From JACVRX01 sp963831385 (GTDB taxonomy: Bacteria; Actinomycetota; Actinomycetes; Jiangellales; Jiangellaceae), in the NCBI GenBank assembly GCA_963831385.1, contig CAWHPW010000001.1, forward strand, positions 1-64,000: 64,000 nt of DNA, read 5' to 3'. A program made the position numbers and the translations under genes. Below are positions 9,153 to 16,988 of the stretch, one piece after another. The first letter of the stretch is position 1; the number at the start of each line of letters is the position of its first letter. The notes below the pieces were generated by a model, which made no database searches, had not been told where the DNA came from, and worked only from the letters and a program-made list of their open reading frames with translations.

Positions 9153-9267
9153 GGGGGCGGGGGAGGCGGTTCGCAGAGGCTAAAGAACGAAGTCCGGGGA
9201 CGAGCAGACCTGCATCGGTCAATACGAGAGCAAGGACTGGCCTCGGCGAACCGCCTCCCCCACCCCC
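9153..9267. terminator. Long imperfect inverted repeat between convergent pknB and pabA
   Basis: Arms at 9153-9180 and 9240-9267 are inverted copies of a G-rich segment containing GAGGCGGTTCGC, 28 bp long with two mismatches, around a 59-nt loop. It lies where pknB (+) and pabA (-) converge, so a bidirectional terminator or cruciform is the simplest reading. There is no T run. The rest of 9142-9290 has no gene I can support. Confidence 0.5.
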
Positions 9268-9290
9268 GACAAGAGAGTGACCACAGGGCC

Positions 9291-9923
9291 CTACCCTCGC
9301 GTCGACACCACCGGCGCAAGCCCAGCCGAGCGCGCCACGGCCTCGTCGTCGCCGCACACCGTCAGCCAATTCGCCAGCACCCGATGACCGCCCTCGGTGA
9401 GAACCGACTCGGGATGGAATTGGACGCCCTCGACGGCGACGTCGCGGTGGCGCAGTGCCATCAGCACGCCGCCGGCAGTCGTGCCAGTCACCTCGAGGGC
9501 GTCGGGAACCGTCGAGGGCTCCACCGCGAGTGAGTGGTACCTGGTCGCCGTGAACGGGTTCGGAAGCCCGGCCAAGACTCCCGCACCCTGATGGTGGACC
9601 TCGCTGGTCTTGCCATGGAGCAGCTCCGGGGCGCGCCCGACGGTTGCTCCGTAGGCGACCGCGATCGCCTGCAATCCAAGGCATACGCCGAACACCGGCA
9701 CCCGGCCGGCCGCATTGCGAACCAGATCGACGCAGACCCCGGCCCGTTCCGGCGTGCCTGGGCCAGGCGAAATGAGCACCCCGTCGTAATCGAGGGCAGC
9801 CCCGACGGTGATCTCGTCGTTGCGGCGGACGTCGCACTCGGAACCCAGTTGGGCGAGGTATTGGACCAGGTTGAATACGAAGCTGTCGTAGTTGTCGACG
9901 ACGAGGACCCGGCGCGCCGTCAC
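9291..9923 (-). CDS. pabA: Class I glutamine amidotransferase, PabA/TrpG component
   Basis: A 210-residue glutamine amidotransferase that supplies ammonia to aminodeoxychorismate or anthranilate synthase. The nucleophile is Cys81 in GVCLGLQ, the His170/Glu172 pair lies in FHPES, and the N-terminal NYDSFVFNLVQYL and SPGPGTP signatures are typical. The GTG start at 9923 overlaps the upstream DUF881 gene by 4 nt. The same gene next to pknB in mycobacteria is annotated trpG or pabA. No synthase partner is nearby, so folate versus tryptophan use cannot be settled from the sequence. Confidence 0.92.
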   Translation of the reverse strand: MTARRVLVVDNYDSFVFNLVQYLAQLGSECDVRRNDEITVGAALDYDGVLISPGPGTPERAGVCVDLVRNAAGRVPVFGVCLGLQAIAVAYGATVGRAPELLHGKTSEVHHQGAGVLAGLPNPFTATRYHSLAVEPSTVPDALEVTGTTAGGVLMALRHRDVAVEGVQFHPESVLTEGGHRVLANWLTVCGDDEAVARSAGLAPVVSTRG

Positions 9924-10645
9924 GATGCGGTTGCCTCCGAGACGTCGATCGGGCCGTCGTATGCCGGCAGCGTGACGCTGTCCTCGCGGTCGACCTGGTA
10001 GCCCAGCCCGATGAAATCGGCGTAGAGCCGAAACTCGGTGACGGCGTCGGAGTCGTCGAGGGCCTCCTGCATCGTGATCGGGTCGCCGATAGCGGTCACG
10101 GTGTACGGCGGCGCGTACCGGCGCCCCTGCAGCAGGAGTACCGGTCCGACACACCGGATGGTGCTGGTGGCGACTACCCGCTGATCCATGACCATCATCG
10201 CCTCGGCCCCACCGGCCCACAGCGCGTTGATGACCCCGTCGAGGTCCTGCTGATGCACGACATAGTCGTCGAGCTGAGTGCCGGGTTCCAGCTCGCCGCT
10301 CGCAGGCAGCGGCGCGTCGTCGAGTGTCACAGTGAGCCCAGGCCCCTCCACGGCCGTGAGTCCGGTCGATGACCGGAGTGCGCTGACTCGATCCTGCAAC
10401 TCGGCAGATCCCACGTTGCCCTTCTCCGCCGTCAGCGATTCGACCTCGGCGGAAAGCCGCTCATGCTCCGCGGTGAGTTCATCCGTGTGCCGCTCCTCGG
10501 CCCGGACCAGGTCGGCGACGTCGGTGTGGTCGATCGGGCGCAGGTCGGTGCCGTCAGCCGCACGTGCGCTGATCACCAACAGTGCTCCACAACCGGCGAG
10601 TGCAACGGGTGCAGCGAACCGCCAGCCTCGGCCGGGCGCGGCCAC
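9920..10645 (-). CDS. DUF881 family membrane-anchored protein
   Basis: A 241-residue DUF881 protein: a short N-terminal hydrophobic segment (about 10-27), a coiled-coil-like stretch rich in Glu and Leu (about 45-80), then the globular DUF881 domain. The function is not established; the family occurs near division and cell-wall genes in Gram-positive bacteria. Start: a perfect AGGAGG ends directly before the GTG at 10654 but lies 8 nt before the GTG at 10645, so 10645 is preferred. It is divergent from crgA, and its 3' end overlaps pabA by 4 nt. Confidence 0.85.
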   Translation of the reverse strand: MAAPGRGWRFAAPVALAGCGALLVISARAADGTDLRPIDHTDVADLVRAEERHTDELTAEHERLSAEVESLTAEKGNVGSAELQDRVSALRSSTGLTAVEGPGLTVTLDDAPLPASGELEPGTQLDDYVVHQQDLDGVINALWAGGAEAMMVMDQRVVATSTIRCVGPVLLLQGRRYAPPYTVTAIGDPITMQEALDDSDAVTEFRLYADFIGLGYQVDREDSVTLPAYDGPIDVSEATAS

Positions 10646-10752
10646 TGCCGTCACCTCCTCGCGAAACCGGGCGTCGATGCGTTGACTACGCTATCTCCCA
10701 GGTCGGGCGGGAGATCGCACCGCCAGGACCGCCGATCGAGAGGACGCCAGCC

Positions 10753-11007
10753 GTGCCCAAGTCCCGCATTCGCCGCAAGGTCGACTTCACACCGCCGGCG
10801 ACACGTGCAGGCGGCGGTCCTGGCGTCTCCGGGCGGTGGGTGGCTCCGGTGATGGTCACGCTGCTCGTGCTCGGGTTGGCCTGGATCGTCGTGTACTACG
10901 TCACTCAGGCCAGCCTGCCCGTGATGAGCGCGCTCGGCGGCTGGAACCTCATCATCGGCATGGGCTTGATCACCGCGGGGTTCATCGCTGCCACCAAGTG
11001 GCGGTAG
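10753..11007 (+). CDS. crgA: CrgA cell division protein
   Basis: A small 84-residue protein with a basic N-terminus (PKSRIRRK), two membrane helices (about 32-50 and 62-80) and the conserved WN pair between them. This is the actinobacterial septation protein CrgA, which contacts FtsZ and septal PBPs and coordinates septum formation. GTG start with GAGAGGA about 9 nt upstream. It is divergent from DUF881-pabA, as in mycobacteria. Confidence 0.93.
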   Translation: MPKSRIRRKVDFTPPATRAGGGPGVSGRWVAPVMVTLLVLGLAWIVVYYVTQASLPVMSALGGWNLIIGMGLITAGFIAATKWR

Positions 11008-11041
11008 GCCGGTTCCCGGGACACGATTACACGAGTGTGAT

Positions 11042-11073
11042 TTATCCCCACTGGGGACAACGCCTGTGGATAA
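11042..11073. promoter_or_regulatory. Pair of DnaA-box-like 9-mers between crgA and rhomboid gene
   Basis: TGTGGATAA at 11065-11073 is the exact complement of the TTATCCACA DnaA box; TTATCCCCA at 11042-11050 differs by one base. A short dyad (TCCCC-ACT-GGGGA) overlaps the first and may act as the crgA terminator. Both genes converge here, so this is not an obvious promoter. DnaA binding is inferred from the motif only. Confidence 0.4.
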
Positions 11074-11093
11074 CCTGCCCGGCTGGCATCGAT

Positions 11094-11960
11094 TCATACC
11101 CGGACGGCCACGATCACGACGATCAGCACGAGCATGCCGATGCACGCCGCCACGGAGACCAGCGTTCGATGCGCGCGGGGAGCATGCGCAAATGCGAATG
11201 CCAGCACAGCGCCGGTGATCAGACCACCGAAGTGTGCACGCCAGTCGATGCCCGGCACCACGAAACCGAAGACCACGTTGATAGCCAGGATCACCAGGAC
11301 GGCGGTGACGTCGCGTCCGAACCGCCGCAGCACCACGAACAGTGCCCCCATCAGGCCGAAAACGGCGCCGGACGCGCCATAGGAGATGACGTCGGGAGCG
11401 AGCAACGAGGCGGCGCTTCCACCGAGGGCTGACAACACATACAGCGTGACGAACCGCCACCGCCCGAGCACCGGCTCGAGCATGCGGCCCAGGATCCACA
11501 GCGCGTACATGTTCAGCCCGAGATGCCAGATCTCCTGATGCACGAACGCCGCGGTGAGCAGGCGGTACCACTCGCCATCGGATACGCCGACAGGTTCGGC
11601 GTCGAAAAACGCAAGCTGGAACAACGCAAAGCGGGCGGCGATGTCTTGAAAACCCGCGACCATGCCGATCAGCCAGATGCCGACGTTGAGACCGATCAGG
11701 ATCTTGGTGACGAGGTCGTCTCCCCGCTCACGTACCTGCCCGCCGAGCACGGTCGTCGGCTGACGGACGGTGCGCGCGCCCTCGCTGACGCACTCCGGAC
11801 ACTGAAAGCCAACCGGCGCCGCCGTCATGCAATCCGGGCAGATGTGCCGCTCGCATCGCGCACAGCGGATGTACGTTTCGCGATCGGGATGCCGGTAGCA
11901 GGCCGGGGCGCTGCGCTCGGGGGCATGCTGCGGAGGGGTTTCGCCGACGTCGCCGGACAT
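11094..11960 (-). CDS. Rhomboid-family intramembrane serine protease with N-terminal zinc finger
   Basis: A 288-residue protein. Residues 21-57 contain a Cys/His cluster (CxxH, CARC, CPDC, CPEC) like the B-box-type finger of many actinobacterial rhomboids. Six or seven membrane helices follow from about residue 85. The catalytic dyad is visible as Ser197 in GASGAVFG and His243 in AHFGG, with the HLGLNMYALW motif (His146) in between. It cleaves membrane proteins within the bilayer; substrates are unknown. It follows ppiA on the same strand after 6 nt, so the two are probably co-transcribed. Confidence 0.93.
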   Translation of the reverse strand: MSGDVGETPPQHAPERSAPACYRHPDRETYIRCARCERHICPDCMTAAPVGFQCPECVSEGARTVRQPTTVLGGQVRERGDDLVTKILIGLNVGIWLIGMVAGFQDIAARFALFQLAFFDAEPVGVSDGEWYRLLTAAFVHQEIWHLGLNMYALWILGRMLEPVLGRWRFVTLYVLSALGGSAASLLAPDVISYGASGAVFGLMGALFVVLRRFGRDVTAVLVILAINVVFGFVVPGIDWRAHFGGLITGAVLAFAFAHAPRAHRTLVSVAACIGMLVLIVVIVAVRV

Positions 11961-11966
11961 CGTCGT

Positions 11967-12497
11967 CTAGGCCGGCCGGCGGTCGACAGTGATGCTCTCG
12001 ATCGTGACGGGGTTCGTGGGCCGGTCGGATTGGTCGGTGTCGAGTGCGGCGATCGTGTCGACGATCCCACGGCTGCTCGCGTCGGACACCTCGCCGAAGA
12101 TCGTGTGCTTGCGATTGAGCCAGGCGGTCTTGCCGACCGTGATGAAGAACTGCGAGCCGTTGGTGTTGGCTCCGGCGTTGGCCATCGCCAGCAGATACGG
12201 CCGGTCGAACGAGAGCTCGGGATGGAACTCGTCGGCGAACTCGTATCCGGGCCCGCCACGACCGGACCCGAGGGGGTCGCCGCCCTGGATCATGAAGCCC
12301 TGGATCACTCGATGGAAGGTGGTGCCGTCGTACAGCGGATCGGTGGATGTCCGACCGGTTCGCGGGTCGGTCCACTCCTTCGATCCCTCGGCGAGGTCGA
12401 CGAAGTTCCGCACCGTCTTGGGCGCGTGGTTCGGAAATAGTTTGACGTTGATATCGCCATGATTGGTGGACAAGGTGGCGTACAGCTCGTCGGACAC
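11967..12497 (-). CDS. ppiA: Cyclophilin-type peptidyl-prolyl cis-trans isomerase
   Basis: A 176-residue cytoplasmic cyclophilin that interconverts proline cis/trans bonds. The signatures TTFHRVIQGFMIQGGDP, LAMANAG and GSQFFIT are present. The GTG at 12497 is favoured by the alignment start (SDELYATLSTNHGD) and a GGAAAGG about 6 nt upstream; longer reading frames add an unrelated Cys/Glu-rich extension. The neighbours match the mycobacterial Rv0009 region. Confidence 0.95.
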   Translation of the reverse strand: MSDELYATLSTNHGDINVKLFPNHAPKTVRNFVDLAEGSKEWTDPRTGRTSTDPLYDGTTFHRVIQGFMIQGGDPLGSGRGGPGYEFADEFHPELSFDRPYLLAMANAGANTNGSQFFITVGKTAWLNRKHTIFGEVSDASSRGIVDTIAALDTDQSDRPTNPVTIESITVDRRPA

Positions 12498-12633
12498 GCG
12501 ATGCCTTTCCGGTCGTGCGATCGAAACCTCATCCTCGCATGTGGGTGCTTCGCTGGGCATTCGGGTTCAGAAGCGGCATGATCGGTGGCCGGATGGGAAT
12601 GGGCCCACTAACGAGAGACCCGAGGAGGCCCGC

Positions 12634-13540
12634 GTGAGTGCAATGTCGGATTTCCGGGACCGGCTGCGGCGCGTTGACGTTCCGTCCCGGACTGCAGATG
12701 CTGTTCAGTCCGCCCAGGACGCGGCGGATGCGGCCCGCGACGCGGCCGTCAAAGCCAGGAAGGCTGCCAAGAAGGCGGCGCACAAGGCCGGCTCGACCAG
12801 TTCGGAGAGCGCCGCTGAGCTCGCCGAGCGGATCAGGCCGCTTATCGCCAATGCGCGCAAGGCCACCGGGCCGAAGGTCGAGGCAGCCAAGGAGCGAATC
12901 ACTCCGATGGTCGGGACCGCGGTCGATCGGGTCACGCCGGCCGCGCTCAGCGCGCGGGACACCTTCCTTGAAGATGTCGTGCCCAAGGTGGCGGCCGCGC
13001 TCGCCGCAGGTGCGGACAAGTTCGCCGAACGCGCGACCGACGTCGGTGAGCGCTCGCTGGCGATCGTCGAAAAGCCGCGGAAGCGGCGTCGACGGAGGCG
13101 GATGCTGCTGATCGTCACCTCCTTCACCGTTGCTGGCGCAGTCGCAGCGGCCGTCCTTCGCCGTCGTGGCGAGGCACAGCAGTGGACGACCTACGATCCG
13201 TCGGCGGCGCCGTGGGCACCGACGCCACCGGACTCCGACGACGGCACCGCGGACCGCCGAATCCAGCGGGACCGGCGTTGCCGCAGCGGATGCGGCTGGG
13301 GCCTCACCCGGCGAAGCAGCCGCCGACGCCGCGGCGGAAGAGGCGAAGACCAGTGGCCCGGACAACCCGGCCGGGCAGACCCTGCTCGACGGCTCCGCAG
13401 CCACGTCGAGCCGGTCCAGCGGTGCCACCAAGTCCGCGGCCAAGAAGGTGACCGAGCCGGCCAAGCGCGCTGCGCCGAAGAAGAGCTCGCCCACCAAGAA
13501 GTCGGCATCGTCCCCGCGGAAGGACGACAGCGGCGCCTGA
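12634..13540 (+). CDS. Ala/Lys-rich single-pass membrane protein (cwsA position), with probable frameshift
   Basis: Function not recognised. The N-terminal ~150 residues are Ala/Lys/Glu-rich and likely helical. A basic cluster (KPRKRRRRRR) and one membrane helix (about 161-181) follow. As sequenced, the frame shifts from acidic/Pro-rich to Arg-rich near 13245-13260 and runs to 13641. The +1 frame instead encodes an Ala/Glu-rich then Lys/Ser-rich tail ending DDSGA with a stop at 13538-13540, which fits the protein's composition. Dropping one G in GCGG near 13250 joins the two. The GTG start has GAGGAGG 5 nt upstream. The helix-then-membrane layout and the place beside ppiA recall CwsA, but I see no clear sequence match. 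Confidence 0.7.
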
Positions 13541-13583
13541 CGCGCCCTGCACCTGACGCCCGACGGGCTCCCGCACCCGGGCA

Positions 13584-13675
13584 CCCGTTGATCACGTTCA
13601 CCACCCGGGTCGGTGGTTCACCAGGTCCGTGTGCCTGGTGAACCGCCGACAGACATGGTGAACGTGATCAACGGG
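13584..13675. repeat. Nested perfect inverted repeat with four GTTCACCA units
   Basis: The outer arms, 13584-13603 and 13656-13675, are perfect 20-bp inverted copies around TGATCACGTTCACC. The inner arms, 13611-13625 and 13634-13648, pair 14 of 15 around an 8-nt loop. GTTCACCA, or its one-mismatch form, occurs four times, twice in each orientation. It sits between the convergent gene at 12634 and dodecin, and could be a bidirectional terminator, a protein-binding array or a small palindromic mobile repeat. Confidence 0.8.
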
Positions 13676-13695
13676 AAAGGGCTGGGCTGGTCGCC

Positions 13696-13899
13696 TCAGT
13701 CGAGGATGAACGTGATCTCGAGGACGACCTGATAGGCGGTGATTTGGCCATCGGCTACTTCGACCTTCTGATCCTTGACCCACGCGCCGGTGACGTTGCG
13801 CAGGGTCGAGTTTGCCCGGTCGATGCCGACGCGTACCGCGTCGTCGAATCCCTGCTCGGAACGGGCACTGATCTGGGTGATGCGGGCAACGGAGCCCAT
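13696..13899 (-). CDS. Dodecin family flavin-binding protein
   Basis: A 67-residue protein matching the dodecin fold: VARITQISARSEQGFDDAVR at the start and ending VVLEITFILD, with a conserved Trp (Trp40, AWVKDQ) that stacks on the bound flavin in this family. Dodecins form 12-mers that store or buffer FMN/riboflavin-type ligands in the cytoplasm. A GGAGG-type site precedes the ATG. It is alone on its transcript, between the hairpin element at 13584 and the DUF2236 gene. Confidence 0.93.
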   Translation of the reverse strand: MGSVARITQISARSEQGFDDAVRVGIDRANSTLRNVTGAWVKDQKVEVADGQITAYQVVLEITFILD

Positions 13900-13989
13900 C
13901 TGTGACCTCCTGTCGTGAGACGGCTCGGCACTGATCGTGGTGGATACAGCGATCCGGCGCCACTTGACGTCAGAAAGCTGGACTCTTGG

Positions 13990-14823
13990 TCAATCGACCA
14001 CTTTGGCGAGCTCTGCCCGACGCATTGCGTCCTGGTAGATCGGTCCGCCATCCGAAACACCCGGCACCGCCGCGACGGCCCGCCGCACTGCCCGTACCGC
14101 GAGGGTCGCGGAGAGATCAGTGGTGGGCAGCCCCGGAAGTCCGTACAGACGACGTGCCCAGCGGGGCAACAGGGTGAATCCAACGACGGCCAGGGCCAAC
14201 CAGCCGAACCGACCTCCGGCTAGGCCTACCCACCGCGGCATCGGTGGGACCGTCAGGAATCTCGCCACCTCTGCGGTCAGCCGGCCAGCTGCGAGCTCGG
14301 GTCGTACCTGCCGGTAGAACTCCTCGATGTCCGCAGCCGACGCAGGGACGGTTGCCGGGTCGATCCCGACGAGCTCCGCGGCGCGGACCTGCTCGGCGTA
14401 GTAGTCGTCGACATCGGCCGCGGACAACGGGGCGCCCGCCCGACGTGCCGTCGTCACGAACGACTCCACCTCGGTCACGTGGATCCAACGGAGCAGATCA
14501 GGCTGGTCGATCCTGAATTCCTCTCCTGTGACGGGGTCAGTCGCGCGCAACCGCTCGTGGATGCGACGGACCCGTGAGCCGGCAGCTTTGGCGTCGGCAG
14601 TGGTGCCGAATACGACCGTGCCGACGTACTCCGCCGTGCGAAACAACCGGCCCCAGGCATCGCGGCGAAAGTCCGAGTGCTGCATCACGCCGGTGATCGC
14701 CCGCGGATGCAACGCCTGCAAGTAGAGCGCGCGGAGCCCCGCCAGCCAGAGAACGGGCTCCGAATGCACGCGCCAGCTGACGCTCTGTGGACCGAACAAG
14801 CCCAGGTCGTCGTCATGCGCCAC
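13990..14823 (-). CDS. DUF2236 / oxygenase MpaB family protein
   Basis: A 277-residue DUF2236 protein. Typical segments are visible: VLWLAGLRALYLQALHP near the N-terminus, the RTAEYVGTVVFG and VRRIHERLRA region, and a WIHVTEVESF stretch with the conserved His. Members include fungal MpaB and latex-clearing-type oxygenases with a b-type haem, but the substrate of bacterial members near housekeeping genes is mostly unknown. It has a hydrophobic stretch near residues 205-222. GTG start at 14823. Confidence 0.85.
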   Translation of the reverse strand: MAHDDDLGLFGPQSVSWRVHSEPVLWLAGLRALYLQALHPRAITGVMQHSDFRRDAWGRLFRTAEYVGTVVFGTTADAKAAGSRVRRIHERLRATDPVTGEEFRIDQPDLLRWIHVTEVESFVTTARRAGAPLSAADVDDYYAEQVRAAELVGIDPATVPASAADIEEFYRQVRPELAAGRLTAEVARFLTVPPMPRWVGLAGGRFGWLALAVVGFTLLPRWARRLYGLPGLPTTDLSATLAVRAVRRAVAAVPGVSDGGPIYQDAMRRAELAKVVD

Positions 14824-14946
14824 GCCTCGATCGTCGCTTCCTGCTCCCGTTCTTTGCTAGTGCTGTGACCATGAACGTTTGCGGTGTCGGGTTGAGTAAC
14901 GCTCGGCCGGTGATCTGGGCGGCGTCGCAGGCTTCAGGTTGTCGTC

Positions 14947-15876
14947 TTACTTCTGCAGTCGTGCCATATCAGACACCGGTCCAATATGACGAAGCTTGTC
15001 GGGATTTGCTACAGCGCGGATCGCCTGGACCACGCCGCCGGCGATGTCGAGCGCGACTACGCCGACCACGCGCCCTTCGGAGTCGTAGACCACGGCGCCC
15101 GGCTGGCTGTTGACCCAGGCCAGCCGGAGGGCGGCGCCGAGGGTCCGGGTCCGGCGGAGCCCGCCGACGAACAGCCGCATGACGCGCTGACGCCCGGCCA
15201 GCGGCTTCCCGATCGCCTGCGCCTTGCCGCCGCCGTCCCCGTACAGCACCACGTCGGGCGCGAGCATGCCGAGCAGTGCGTCCATGTCGCCGCCCGCGGC
15301 GGCATCGAAGAACCTGCGAGCGAGTTCCTCGCCTTCCGCCCGCTGCGCCGGGGGTGGCGCGATGTCGCGCACCTGCCCTCCGGCGGCGATGCGCTGTCTG
15401 GCGCGGGCGAAGATCTGCCGGCAGTTCACCTCGGTCTTGCCGGTGATCCTCGCCACATCCGGGTAGCCGTACCCGAACACCTCCCGCAACATGAACACCG
15501 CCCGCTCCACTGGCGAGAGGGCTTCCAGCAGCACGAGGAACGCCATCGACAGCGAGTCGGCCAGCTCGGCGTGTTCCGCCGGCCCCGCCCCGTCGGCAGG
15601 CACAACGACCGGCTCGGGCAGCCAGTCCCCCACATACGTCTCCCGCCGCACCCGCGCCGAACCCAGGTAGTTGATTCCCAGCCGCGTCACCGCCGTCGTC
15701 AGGTACGCCTTCGGATCGGCGATCGTGGTTCCCGCCCGGTGCGCCCGGGCCAAGCCGAGGAACGCGTCCTGCACGATGTCCTCGGCGTCACCCACGGATC
15801 CCGTCATCCCGTAGGCAATGGAGAACAGCAGTGGCCGGTATTCGGCCGAGCCCGTCTCATCCGCTGACCCAGGCAC
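14947..15876 (-). CDS. ECF sigma factor, SigJ/ECF41 type with C-terminal SnoaL-like domain
   Basis: A 309-residue sigma factor. Region 2 (about 12-80, with DAEDIVQDAFL) and region 4 (about 110-165, with SPVERAVFMLREVFGYGYPDVARITG) are followed by a ~130-residue SnoaL/NTF2-like domain, the architecture of ECF41. In that group the C-terminal domain, not a classical anti-sigma factor, controls activity, and the target is usually a neighbouring oxidoreductase or epimerase gene. The epimerase gene upstream overlaps it by 20 nt, and a matching promoter lies before that gene (16820-16846). Start GTG 15876; no better start is seen. Confidence 0.88.
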   Translation of the reverse strand: MPGSADETGSAEYRPLLFSIAYGMTGSVGDAEDIVQDAFLGLARAHRAGTTIADPKAYLTTAVTRLGINYLGSARVRRETYVGDWLPEPVVVPADGAGPAEHAELADSLSMAFLVLLEALSPVERAVFMLREVFGYGYPDVARITGKTEVNCRQIFARARQRIAAGGQVRDIAPPPAQRAEGEELARRFFDAAAGGDMDALLGMLAPDVVLYGDGGGKAQAIGKPLAGRQRVMRLFVGGLRRTRTLGAALRLAWVNSQPGAVVYDSEGRVVGVVALDIAGGVVQAIRAVANPDKLRHIGPVSDMARLQK

Positions 15877-16786
15877 GGAATCCCTCCCGCCAGCTCGCGT
15901 ACTGCGGCTCCCATCCGAGTTCCTTTCTTGCCTTCTCGTTCGAGGATCCGCGCGCGTCGGTCATCTGGGCCACGACGAACTCTCCGGCCAGCAGCCGCCC
16001 GAGCCAGGCGGGCATGCGCAGCGGCCGCTTCGCGCCCGCGACCTCGGCCAGGTACGGCAGCCACTCCGCGACCGGCGCCGGATCGCTGTCCACGACGTTG
16101 TAGACGCCAGGTGCGCCGTGGTCGACAGCAGCGAGCGTCGCGGCTGCGGCGTCCGTGATCTCGATGAATGACCAGATCCCGGTCCCGCCGCCGATCACGG
16201 GCACCTGCCGTTTCCGCACCAGGTCCACGAGGACATCCGAGGCGCCCGGTCCGTAGAAGGCGCCGTAGCGCAGCACGATTCCCTCCGCCGCCTCGAGCGG
16301 CACGGTCCTATCCACATACTTGATCGCCGCCAGCACCCGCGCTGCCGACGGGGCGGGCGGCCGCGAGACGAGCGGATCTTCTTCGGTCTTCACCGGGCCG
16401 CCGGAACGCTCGTACACGCCGATATTGCCTTGCGCGATGACCCGGCGGGTGCCCACCCGCGCGGCGGCCGCTAGCAGGTTGTCGGTGCCCCGGGTCCGCA
16501 GTTCGTTCGTGGCGGCGAACACCCGGTCGGGCTTGCGGAGGCTCCGCATGTCCGCCAGCGCGGTCATCTGGTGCACGATCACCTCCGGTGCGGAGGCCCG
16601 CACCGCCGCGATCACCGCATCGCGATCCAGCCCGTCAACGACCAGCGGCTCCGCGCCCGCCGCACGCAACAGCGCGACCTTGCCGGGCGTCCTCGTGGTG
16701 GCCGTGACCTCGTGACCCGCCGCGACCAGCCCAGGAACGAGGTGCCGTCCCAACGCCCCAGTCGCTCCCGCGACAAAAACTCGCAT
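15857..16786 (-). CDS. NAD(P)-dependent epimerase/dehydratase, ECF41-linked
   Basis: A 309-residue extended-SDR protein with the dinucleotide motif GATGALG at residues 8-14. It is the E of the COE gene class (carboxymuconolactone decarboxylase, oxidoreductase, epimerase) that co-occurs with ECF41 sigma factors. The natural substrate is unknown. The ATG at 16786 has AAAGGA upstream. The 3' end overlaps the sigma gene by 20 nt, so both should be made from one transcript, giving a positive feedback loop if the upstream promoter is read by this sigma factor. Confidence 0.87.
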   Translation of the reverse strand: MRVFVAGATGALGRHLVPGLVAAGHEVTATTRTPGKVALLRAAGAEPLVVDGLDRDAVIAAVRASAPEVIVHQMTALADMRSLRKPDRVFAATNELRTRGTDNLLAAAARVGTRRVIAQGNIGVYERSGGPVKTEEDPLVSRPPAPSAARVLAAIKYVDRTVPLEAAEGIVLRYGAFYGPGASDVLVDLVRKRQVPVIGGGTGIWSFIEITDAAAATLAAVDHGAPGVYNVVDSDPAPVAEWLPYLAEVAGAKRPLRMPAWLGRLLAGEFVVAQMTDARGSSNEKARKELGWEPQYASWREGFRAWVSG

Positions 16787-16819
16787 GATCTTTCCTTTCG
16801 CGTGGTTCTCTTCCTTGAA

Positions 16820-16846
16820 GACAAGGCACCACCCGAGGCTGTGACA
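16820..16846 (-). promoter_or_regulatory. Predicted ECF41-type promoter of the epimerase-sigma operon
   Basis: On the minus strand TGTCACA (16846-16840) is followed by a 16-nt spacer and TGTC (16823-16820), 34 nt before the epimerase ATG. ECF41 promoters are known for a TGTCACA -35 element, about 16 nt of spacing and a CGTC-like -10. The -10 here differs at the first base. Recognition by the downstream sigma factor is inferred. Confidence 0.6.
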
Positions 16847-16988
16847 TCTTCAACGCGGCCAGGGTCGAGCTGTCAGGCCCGACGGACGCTGGCCTGGGTG
16901 TATTTGCCCGCTGGCCCTGACCAAACACGGCTTCTGCCGTCGGCGAAGCCGATGCCTGCCGAGATCGACCGGCCCGCAGAATCGGAGC

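Noticed and set aside
14824..14946. Transposase remnant between DUF2236 and the ECF41 sigma gene
   Set aside because: Short frames here have no convincing similarity and no terminal inverted repeats were seen.
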